DNA of 64,000 bases, from positions 14,276,001-14,340,000 of the forward strand of contig CM065296.1 of assembly GCA_032871835.1 (NCBI GenBank). Direction: 5' to 3'. Numbering within the stretch: position 1 is the stretch's first letter; every line of letters starts with the position of its first letter. Source of the DNA: Dipteronia dyeriana (lineage: Eukaryota; Streptophyta; Magnoliopsida; Sapindales; Sapindaceae). The notes under the pieces are model-generated. The model had not been told where the DNA came from. It saw only the letters and a program-made list of their open reading frames with translations, and did no database searches. The position numbers and the translations under genes were made by a program. Of this stretch, positions 55,246-64,000 are shown in pieces.

Positions 55246-56631
55246 TGATTGCAGTATTTTTTATCTTAATCAATTTAAAAGAAAGTTCGCTCACTGGGAT
55301 CGGTGATTCTACTAGTCGAAAAATAATTAGTCTAATTTAATCCTATTCTAAGTGCATGAAAACTAAATGCATAATGCTTGTCTTGAGTTGGTATTTTAAC
55401 TCACTAATTTGTAAAAATGCAATAAACTAAATAACACAAAAACTCACACTAAAATATACATATGAAAGAATGCTAGGGAATCAATGCAACCTAATTAATA
55501 GGGTTTGTTTCATGAAGCACCTAATCTTCCCAATTACTCACACACGGTCATTCAATGAGCAATGGTTAGAATTAGTTTTTAATTAAAAACTCTAAACCAA
55601 ATAACTCATAGCATGGTCATGCATATGGAAATTTTCTCAATTATTAAGCTTGTAGTTAAAGACTAAATGGGATGGTCACCCACATCTAACCCTCAACATC
55701 ATAGATAAACTAATACACAAACATTCATTGAGGTCTCATTTGAATAGAAGTGAAGAAATTAGAGCATATATTCCAATAAAAGAGACTACCAAAGTATTTA
55801 ATTAAAAACCATTAGACTAGGATTACAAAGAGTTGCTCAATAGGTTTACATTAATACCCTAACATAGAAATTAGTTATACATCAAGGAAAGGAAATTAAA
55901 CAAAGAAGAGTGAAAGGAAAAACCAAAGTTGGCCATTGAGGTTCCTTGACTTGTAAGATTCCTCTTCTTGCTTCCCAAGTTCCAAGATGGATGGATGGAA
56001 TCAAGTGTCTAAGGATGGTGATGGAAGGGTGGAAATAGTCCAAAAGTTCGTATGGCTCTTCTTCTTCTTTCTTAAAAACTCATGAGGGTATTTATATGGT
56101 CCAAAAATAGGTCAAGAATCAACCTAGGGACGCGTACCTCGTACTGTCGTGTCTTTGAATGTCGCGGTTGTCCATGACGGAAACCCAACCGTGACATCTC
56201 GCTTCTTTGCTCCATATCTGTTCTTCAGGAGACACCTCGAGTGACAATGTCCAAGGAAGATCTCTGTCGCTCGGTTTGTAGCGGTCTTCCATGACGAAAC
56301 TTAGACCACGACATGTCGATACTTTGGTAGATTGTGCGCGATCTCCAAGCGACAATTCGGGTGACTTCTAAAAACAATTTGTTGTCACTCGTGATGTCGT
56401 GTCTGTCGATGAAGACCTTCATCGACTGCGACAGCTCGCCTATATGCCCAAGTTTTCTGATTTCTAGCACTCTTGAGTTCCAACTTCACTTAAATCACCC
56501 AATTGATACCCTTAATCATGGAATCCTGTAAAAACACTTAATTGAGCCATTAAATACTTGATTTTACTCGAGAATTAAGCAATAAGCATAGGAAAGGGAA
56601 CTCGAAATCTAGTGTTATCATGGCTCGATCA
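55246..56631. mobile_element. U2: solo LTR-like insertion in the copia-3 integrase
   Basis: It is 1386 bp with TGATTGCAG at the left and GGCTCGATCA at the right (TG...CA termini, inverted TGAT-x-G). A perfect five-base duplication TAGAT flanks it (55241-55245 and 56632-56636). Removing it joins the integrase motif DRGGEYL to SGEFQQYL without loss. There is no coding capacity. A GC-richer block with repeated GTCG and CGAC words and a CATGACG motif lies at about 56128-56440. Its organisation parallels U1. Confidence 0.85.
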
Positions 56632-57440
56632 TAGATATTCTCCACCACGATCAGACCTCAAGATTTTTATGCGTTTCTCAAGCTGATTTTCCACTTCAGC
56701 TTTAAATGCTTTGAACATGTCAAAAGCATATGACTTATGTCTCATGAGATACACATAGCAAAATCTTGAATGATCATCCGTGAAAGTGATAAAGTACTCA
56801 TATCCACCTCTGGCTTAAATGCTCATAGGTCCACACACATCATTGTGTATCAATCCTAAACATTCAATGGCTCTTGTGCATTTGGTCATAAACGACCTTT
56901 TGGTTATTTTACCTTCCAAACAAGATTCACAAGTTGGTAGATCATTAACCTTTAAGTCACTTAAAGGTCTGTCACTTACCAATCTTTTACCCCTATTAAG
57001 GCTAATATGACCTAGGTGCAAATGCCATAGGTAGGTTTCATCTTTTGATAATTTTACTCTTTTATGATTAGGTTTCGTTGATTCCGTGTCTAACAAGTGA
57101 GAGATATTTCATGCAAATAGAATAAACCGTTTTCCAATGTGCCTTTGCAAATAATTTTATCATTCTTACTACTAATAAAAGCTTTATTAAAAGTAACCGA
57201 ATAACCAAATTTATTTAAACAAGAAACTGAAATTAAATTCCTCTTGAATTGAGGTACATAATAAACGTCTATTAAATCTAAATGCCTATAAGAATCTAAA
57301 TTGATTCCAATATCTCCCACTTCATAGTAGACACCACCGCTCCATTGTCTAAATGCAAGTTGAATTCATTCTTATTCAGTCTATTCCTTTGACCCTTTTC
57401 ATCACAAAGGAAACAATTCTCTTTGATCTTGGTTACTTTC
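56632..57440 (-). pseudogene. Copia-3 protease end, pre-integrase and integrase core
   Basis: Minus strand: the protease C-terminal part (YYVPQFKRNLISVSCLNKFG) at about 57190-57270; the zinc domain LWHLHLGHISLNRG...CESCLEGK at about 56900-57030; the core with HNDVCGPM near 56815; and RSDRGGEYL ending next to U2. Breaks lie near 57090-57110 and 56815. Confidence 0.88.
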
Positions 57441-58146
57441 TTAGTCTCCTTCTAAGATGACCCAAGTTTCTTTTTCTTCTGTTCTCTCTTGACCTTCTTA
57501 CGGGTCTTTAACAGTAGCAACTTACCAAGCATATGAATCTCTTGACCCTTGCATTTCACAAAGATTTTCTTGGTGCTTTGAACATCTTGCAACAGGCATT
57601 GCAAGATGTATTCCTTATTGTTCAAGGTGTAGTCCAACTTAAACTGATTAAAGGAATCTGACAGTGAGTTGACGATCATGTCAACTTTCGTCTCATCATT
57701 TATCTCATCACCATTCAGTTCAGCAATGTTGAGATGTGCTATAACTTTCATCATGTGATCTTTCACACCCTGTCCAATTTTCATCCTAAGATTCATAAAA
57801 GCAGTCACTGCCTCTCTCTTAGTCGTCCTAGACCTAATAGAAAACATCTCTTTTAGAGACATCATTATATCGGCAGCAGTCTCCATTCCTTCATGTTGTT
57901 GTTGCAACACGTCGAAGATGATTGCCATAATGTAATATACATTTAGCCATCTCATCTAAAGACTTCCATTACTGATACTCATCTCTTTACTCCTGAGTAG
58001 ATTCATTAGTTTGGTGGTTAAGGAATAGACATAACAAATTTATTTTTTTCAGCTTGCAATAACAACCCAATTTCCCTTTTCCATGTGACATAATTATCAT
58101 CAATTAAAGTATTATCTTTTAGGATGTTGATTAGGGATGGGGTCAT
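57441..58146 (-). pseudogene. Copia-3 gag
   Basis: The start is the ATG at 58146 (MTPSLINILKDNTLIDDNYV), followed by TWKREIGLLLQAEKNKFV and a stop. The 167-codon open stretch 57955-57452 has the copia gag pattern (LKEMFSIRSRTTKREAVTAFMN, MKIGQGVKDHMMKVIAHLNIAELNG, LSDSFNQFKLDYTLNNKEY) and a Lys-rich tail before the missing zinc knuckle. Confidence 0.88.
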
Positions 58147-58800
58147 GACTTCTTTATATTAAGAAAAATTATATAAGTAAATAATCACGATAAAGCACTT
58201 TCGAATATTTATCTTGAATTAAATAATTCAATTGTAAAAATTCAACGATGATCTAACACCCAAAAATGTCACGCCTCCTTTGGGAGTTCGCACCACTTAC
58301 TAGTTGGACTAGGTACCACCTAATTGTTAACATAACAACCAACGTTTTCAATTTTAGCCTCGCAATTTTATTAACAAGAAATCTTGGGGGGATATTAATA
58401 AAATTACATTGAGTGTGTTACCAAGTTATCGGCCTTCAATATAATCCCTCACGAATATCCCTCCTTTGGGAGTAGATATCGTTTGGGCTAATTGTCTAGT
58501 CTATCCTTGTAAGGAAGTATCTTGCCAAATTCCATTCATGAATACCCCTTGGGGGGTTATTCACGAAACATAAAGCTCAACTAAACTTGGAGGCCATAGG
58601 TGTTCCAAAACACCTTCTCCCACTCAATTGTTTAAGGCATGTGATCGAATTCCAAAGAATGATTTACCAAGTTATCTAGATGCCCGGGATTCGAACACTT
58701 CCAGCATGGACTTAGGTCGGGAAGCAGAAAGGGTAGGAGCAAACTGAACTCCTACTAGAAGGGGCGGATGCCCACCTTCCCGGATCAGTGTTTTTTATTA
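58147..58800 (-). other. Probable copia-3 leader; 5' LTR absent
   Basis: No ORF. Repeated phrases such as CTCCTTTGGGAG (58274 and 58460) and TACCAAGTTATC (58421 and 58666) suggest a repetitive untranslated leader. Neither a primer binding site nor an LTR terminus like that at 50758 is found, so copia-3 lacks its 5' end. A GC-rich patch with GGGATTCGAAC is at 58684-58700. Confidence 0.5.
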
Positions 58801-59433
58801 TAAAAAAAATATTACAACTAATACAATAGACAGTACATTTGTGTTTGGATATCCAGTCTCACAAATCAAGAGAAAACTTCACATATATGTCTTTAAAATG
58901 CGTATGGTAAAACTCGAACCATTCATCATCAATATGGAAAGGAGATGCTTAGATACACTGCCATCTATGCTAAGATGTGATTTGCATATTATGTTTAGCG
59001 TTGAGCGGTGTACTCACTATTAATTATTAATTAAGATGTAGCATGTGGTTGATAATTATTTTCTCGTGCCAGATAGGCATTTCTCGCCACACATATTACA
59101 TTTCAATTGTTTGGGTGCATCATTCAGCGGTGCAGGCAATGCATTGAATTTTTTTTTTTTTTTTTTTTCCTAAAACTTAAGATGACCTAATATGATTGTT
59201 TATCCTTAAGAGAAAATTCAAAAATAGTCGGGGTGTATGTTTTTATCATCTTGTCCAAATCAAACTTTTATTGTGGTAATTAGGTGAACTACTCCAATTA
59301 AAGCCTGAAATTATAGTTGAGTTATTTTTATTTATTTATTTTTAAATTTTAAAGTGGTTGAAAGGAAGAGCCTACGATCATCGCATCTTAAGTATCTCTA
59401 TAATGCAGCTGTACCGCTGTTGCAATTATAGGT
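58801..59433. other. AT-rich intergenic sequence
   Basis: I see nothing recognisable here. A T-run of about 20 bases is at 59150-59169. One 60-codon frame at 58841-59023 has no motif and is probably chance. Confidence 0.5.
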
Positions 59434-59773
59434 AGGGTCTTTATTTATATCTTTGATGGTCCATATATATATGAAGAGTTTTATAATCAAATCACATTAA
59501 AGACTCAGTGATTCATATAGTCTATGTTCTATGTACTTATGTTCATTGTAGCTTGATGGAATCGGTGTCCAATTTTCTTAGGATTGAATTTAATTAAAGG
59601 GTCTTTATTTATATTTTTGATGGTTATATATATATAAAAAAAAATAAAGAGTTTTACAATCAAATCACATTAAAGACTCAGTGATTCATATAGTCTATGT
59701 TCTATGTACTTATGTTTATTGTAGCTTGATGGAATCGGTGTCCAATTTTCTTAGGATTGAATTTAATTAAAGG
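59434..59773 (+). repeat. Tandem duplication, about 164-bp unit
   Basis: Both units start AGGGTCTTTATTTATAT (59434 and 59598) and end GAATTTAATTAA. They are almost identical except for CTTTGATGGTCC versus TTTTGATGGTTA and an A-rich insertion (AAAAAAAATAA) in the second. It is a recent local duplication with no coding content. Confidence 0.92.
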
Positions 59774-61607
59774 GAACCACTATGCTTCAACCTATATTCC
59801 TTCGATATCTCTTTTTAAGTTGTATTCATGAGAATTATTCAGTAATATACTCCTCATATTTACCATAAAGTTATGGTCATCCCCTTCTTAAAAAATCATA
59901 ATTTACGTAGTAATTTTAAAAAATAAAAATAAATTGTATTCATCTAGTAAATAACAAAAAGTTTTGGTGCGTTTGGAGGTGCTTTCGATATCATTAACCT
60001 TAACAGTGTTTTAGATTAAATTCGTCCAACTATGAGTTTATCTTTTATGATTTGATTGAAAATAAATACAAATGTTTTTTTTTTCAATGACCGTACCAAG
60101 GAAAATCTAGAAGGAACCCTAAATACACCTTGATGTAGAGATGAAATTGTAATAAGAAAAGAAAACATAGATTTAATTAAAAAAAAGAAAACAGAATACT
60201 AATGACATTTGAGGCCTATCCTGTAAGCGTTTTTAAGTTACTGTTTTTGAAAAATAAAAATGAAAATGAAAACAGTATTTTTGGTTTCAGTTTTGAATTC
60301 TGAAAACGGATCTGGTAGTATATACTGAAAGCTGTATTTTGAAAATGAAAACGGAAAAAACGCGTCAGGTAGGTTAACCAAAAACTATCAAAAATTGAAA
60401 TATCAATTTTGGCATTTTGTTTAATATTATTACAACTATAAACAAATTGATTAAATAATTCACTAATAGAATTTTTATATTGAAAATTTTAAATTAAACA
60501 GAAATAACACATAAAAAATTAATTCAAAAAAACATATCAAAAGATGAATTAATCAAAATTAAACTCTTAATTTATAAATAAATAATTATAATACATATAT
60601 AAATATATTATGTATATATATATATATATACATATTACAATAATATAAAAAATATATATATAATAGTATTACATATATTATAATTTTTATTATAAAAATA
60701 TATTATTATCTATTCTTTATATTATATTACATTATATTATATTTTTATATATAATAATACACAATATATTACATTATATCTTATATAAATATAAAATATT
60801 TGATAAATTATAAATATATATATATAACATAATATATGTAGTATTAATATGTATATATTTATAAATAATATTATAAATATTATTATACAAATATATATTT
60901 TACATCTAATATTTTTATTATTATATATAATAATATAAAATATATTATTAAATTTAATAATATATATAATCGTAATATAATATATATTATAGAATATTAA
61001 TATACAAATTATGTAATTATTATAATATAAAATATTTTATATAATATTTATATACAGAAATATATATTATAATATTAATTTGTATATTATATAATAATTA
61101 ATATATATATATATATATACAGTTGTAGGAATGTTTTTAGTTCTAGTTGAAAATAAATTATTCTTGGGATATATATATAAGAGGGGCACTTTGGTCATTT
61201 AAAAATCTTGTCTCGTCTTGTCCTAGTCATATCAAACACATAACAATACAATTAATAATTTTAAAAAATGATTTTTTGCATATAAAAAAGAGTGAAAAAC
61301 AAAATGAATAATAAAAACAAAAACAAAGAACAAGTATTTTGTGTTTTTAAAATCTTTCACTTTTAACACTGGTTATGTTTTTCATTTTTTTTATGAAAAT
61401 AAAATGAAAAACGGTGAATGCGTTTTCTAAATCGTTTTTGAAAAATAAAAATGAAAACGGACTGAAAAACAGTTGCATGACGGGACCTTGAATCCTCAAT
61501 TGATGAGACCCTAAAAGATTAGGAATATTTAATGATCTTCATATGCAAAGGAAATGACGGGGACAATGAGGTTGGAGCTCTCAAATGTTTCAATGTACTA
61601 TCATCTA

Positions 61608-61612
<5 letters not shown>
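59774..61612. other. Very AT-rich intergenic sequence with possible degenerate transposon ends
   Basis: The core 60590-61120 is almost pure A/T. It is bracketed by two similar segments, GTTTTTGAAAAATAAAAATG near 60243 and near 61435, and by TCCTGTAAGCG at 60219 opposite TCCCGTCATGCA (reverse strand, about 61478). These could be ends of a decayed DNA transposon of about 1.27 kb, but the terminal match is weak. Confidence 0.35.

Positions 61613-61648
<36 letters not shown>
61613..61648. repeat. AT dinucleotide microsatellite
   Basis: An uninterrupted TA run of about 35 bases next to the first foldback unit. Confidence 0.9.
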
Positions 61649-61649
<1 letters not shown>

Positions 61650-61820
61650 CTATCAGTACATACTGATGGAATTATATAAGGGATATTGAATGTAAATCAC
61701 TCAATTATAAAAGAGCTTTGAAAAGTTTTTGCATACCAAGTCAAAGTATGTAAAATGAGTGGCTTGCATTCAATGACCTTATACGATTCTATCAGTGCGC
61801 ACTTATGTGAAAATTTTCGA
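61649..61820. mobile_element. Foldback (MITE-like) unit 1
   Basis: The left arm, ACTGATGGAATTATATAAG (61662-61680) followed by GAATGTAAATCACTCA, pairs with the right arm GGCTTGCATTCAATGACC / TTATACGATTCTATCAGT (61761-61798). Arms are about 55 bases with mismatches; the unit ends GTGAAAATTTTCG. It has no coding capacity and is a likely non-autonomous DNA element. Confidence 0.7.
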
Positions 61821-61840
61821 TATATATATACAGTCATTTT

Positions 61841-62010
61841 CCTAATAGTGCGTATTGATGGAATTATATAAGAACATTGAACGTAAGCCTCTCATTTAAA
61901 AAGAGCTTTGACAAGTGCATACATGTCAAGCCAAAGTATGTAAAATGAGTGACTTATAATCAATGTCCTTATATAATTCCATCAATGTGCACTTATGTGA
62001 AAATTTTCGT
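61841..62010. mobile_element. Foldback (MITE-like) unit 2
   Basis: Same family and orientation as unit 1, 192 bp further on. The left arm TTGATGGAATTATATAAG (61855-61872) pairs with CTTATATAATTCCATCAA (61968-61985), nearly perfect. It also ends GTGAAAATTTTCG. Confidence 0.78.
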
Positions 62011-62504
<494 letters not shown>

Positions 62505-62505
62505 T

Positions 62506-62536
<31 letters not shown>

Positions 62537-62862
62537 CGAGAGAGAGATATTTTCATATACCGGGTGTGTACAAAAAAAAAACATAAAAAATTAAATTTTG
62601 TAACATTGATAAAAAAATCAAGATCGATCTCGATCCAGAGTTTATTACGTAATATTATAAATATGGGATCTCACATATGATGGTAATTGTTATATATATA
62701 TATAAGTGAATTCATAAAGAGCCAAAAACAATTATTTGTTTGTTATTTTTAGCCACCAACTTAATTTTTATTGTTTTCATCATTTTTGGTCTCTTTCGGA
62801 CAAAAAATACCCCTAAACTTGAAAATTGAAAAAAAAAAGTTGAGATTTTTTGGTAGGAATAA
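62505..62862. other. AT-rich intergenic sequence with TA microsatellites
   Basis: A TA run at about 62507-62533 and a shorter one near 62690-62703. No ORF or motif recognised. Confidence 0.6.
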
Positions 62863-63110
62863 GTGAAATCAAGCAAAAGAAAAGAAAGAGAGAGAAAGGA
62901 AGAGAGAAAAAGAAGCCACTATCGTAAAAGAGAGAAAGAGAAATCGACCTCCTATAAGCCGCCGGACCTGCTGTCGTCACACCTGTCATCGACGTCGCAC
63001 CAGTCGTCGCCGTCGCACCTGACCTCGCACACTTCTCGGCCTTACTGGACGTCGCGCAGAAACCGTTGGTCTAGGTCTTCAAATCCGCCGTTGTAGGGTG
63101 CCATCACCTC
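62863..63110 (+). other. GA-rich then GC-rich patch, possible gene 5' region
   Basis: A purine tract (AAAGAGAGAGAAAGGAAGAGAG-like) at 62876-62945 is followed by a GC-rich block of GTCGTC/GTCGCA words at 62955-63060. A 77-codon frame spans it (Lys/Arg/Glu-rich start, then Ser/His/Pro-rich). The frame could be a short upstream ORF or chance. GA tracts and locally raised GC content are common in plant 5' leaders, and a good exon follows 600 bp downstream. Confidence 0.3.
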
Positions 63111-63685
63111 TACTGTTGCTGCCTTTGTCGTCAAGCGTTGTACTGATCTGATTGTTTTCAATTGTATATGTTGTTTTCCTTTTGTTTATTTTCTTGTATG
63201 TATTTGTTAAAAGAAATAGAAACCCGTCAACTGTAAGTATTTGTTGAAATTCAACTATTACAGTGTTGAAATTCATAATTTCTTTTATTGTATGTACCTA
63301 AGAAATGATAGGATGGTTAAGGGATTGACTATGGTGTAACAACTTGCTTAGTCATGTCTGAATTTATGATATTCTTTACTACTGATTAAAGAAGATTGGT
63401 ATCATAAGTTTGGTGCTTTGATGTATTAATGGTCATGGAACTTGTGCGATTTTGTTGTTTTACCTTTCTCCTGATCTTTTCGCGCCGAGGTAAGAAATTT
63501 ATTAGTTTTGAGTTGTAAATTTTGCTCTTGGAAGATAAAATTTAAAAGGCATTATAAACTATAAGGTTTCTAAAGCTTAGTTATTTGTCTGGTGCAAGAA
63601 TTTAATTGGGTTCTTCATATTTCTTTCACTTACCATATATATTGAAATAAACATTCCAAAGGTTATTGATCTTTATTCTCTATAG
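63111..63685 (+). other. Probable intron or leader upstream of the candidate exon
   Basis: T-rich sequence typical of plant introns. A donor-like CCGAG/GTAAGA is at 63485-63494, but the upstream frame matching the next exon's phase has a TGA, so any exon there would be non-coding or is absent. The acceptor TTCTCTATAG at 63676-63685 is good. Confidence 0.35.
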
Positions 63686-63922
63686 CATGTTCCTGATGTG
63701 TTGAAAAAGGCTGATATGCACAAATTGCATATGGAATTCAAGACATGCCTGCCTTCTTTACCACACATGTTTGATCTGCACAAATTCAGGGAAGAGTTAA
63801 AGACTGCATTACCATTAATGAATTTACTCCCAACACTCTCGAGTTGGCATGTCATGGAACTTCTATATAATTGTTTGCCTGAGCGATTCTCCCATGGAAA
63901 ACAAACAGATGTTTGTGTTGTG
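63686..63922 (+). CDS. Candidate host-gene exon, product unrecognised
   Basis: It is bounded by TTCTCTATAG on the left and GTAAAGC on the right. It is exactly 237 bp (79 codons, phase 0 at both ends) and open, with HVPDVLKKADMHKLHMEF at the start and LSSWHVMELLYNCLPERF further on. The composition (balanced codons, amphipathic Leu-rich helices) differs from the surrounding AT-rich DNA. I cannot name the family. Further exons would lie beyond 64000. It is the only likely host coding sequence in the window. Confidence 0.5.
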
Positions 63923-64000
63923 GTAAAGCTTTTCTTCTTTTCGATAGTTAATTTTTTTAGCTCACTATTTCGTTGAATGCTTTTGATATTATTTATTTGT

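Noticed and set aside
58684..58700. GGGATTCGAAC as a tRNA B-box, suggesting a tRNA gene or SINE on the minus strand
   Set aside because: No A-box, acceptor stem or cloverleaf could be built around it, and no poly-A or duplicated flanks were seen.
62863..63096. 77-codon ORF as a host protein
   Set aside because: It starts in a GA-rich tract and continues in a repetitive GTC/GCA block with no recognisable domain; kept only as a possible 5' leader.
63429..63489. First coding exon ending at the donor CCGAG/GTAAGA
   Set aside because: The ATG at 63429 gives phase 1, while the next exon is open only in phase 0; the matching frame has a TGA near 63472.

Overview
The window looks like a plant nuclear chromosome, most likely a eudicot. 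It is AT-rich throughout, its retroelement lineages are plant-specific (Sirevirus-type and Tork-like Ty1/copia, Tat-like Ty3/gypsy), and GT-AG introns are visible. About 58 kb of the 64 kb is a stack of nested LTR retrotransposons. I found no intact host gene, no rRNA or tRNA gene and no CRISPR array. The only plausible host coding sequence is one well-formed exon near the right edge (63686-63922).

Region by region. (1) 1-2864: end of a Tork-like copia element (RNase H remnant plus 3' LTR). (2) 2865-23421: an old Tat-like Ty3/gypsy element on the minus strand. Its RNase H was split by a complete non-autonomous LTR element, 'A' (3022-12302). A solo A-type LTR, A3 (16331-20975), lies upstream of its gag, and A3 itself holds solo LTR E1 (16519-18634). 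Further upstream is an intron-containing ORF resembling the 'putative gypsy type transposon' family. (3) 23422-45571: Sirevirus-type element C on the minus strand. It carries solo LTR E2 inside its 3' LTR, a complete related Sirevirus B (28681-38259) inside its reverse transcriptase/RNase H region, and solo LTR A4 inside its reverse transcriptase. (4) 45572-58150: a Sirevirus LTR fragment D, then two minus-strand Tork-like copia elements (46351-49253 and 50758-58146) mixed with two LTR-like elements of another family, U1 and U2. (5) 58150-64000: a mostly single-copy-looking, very AT-rich stretch with a 164-bp tandem duplication, foldback (MITE-like) elements, long microsatellites and the candidate host exon.

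The nesting order is supported by target-site duplications read directly: GTACC around B, CTAAT around A4, CTTTT around E1, TAGAT around U2, CGTGG/TGTGG around A, and the decayed pair CGTAG/CTTTG around E2. Every protein-coding element is broken, often by single C-to-T or G-to-A changes. The most notable signals are three. Sireviruses B and C share the same one-base deletion in the first gag zinc knuckle and the same in-frame TAA downstream. Element A pairs large LTRs with a gag remnant and no pol. The gypsy-associated ORF has introns and its own TATA box and lies upstream of a primer-binding-site-like motif.
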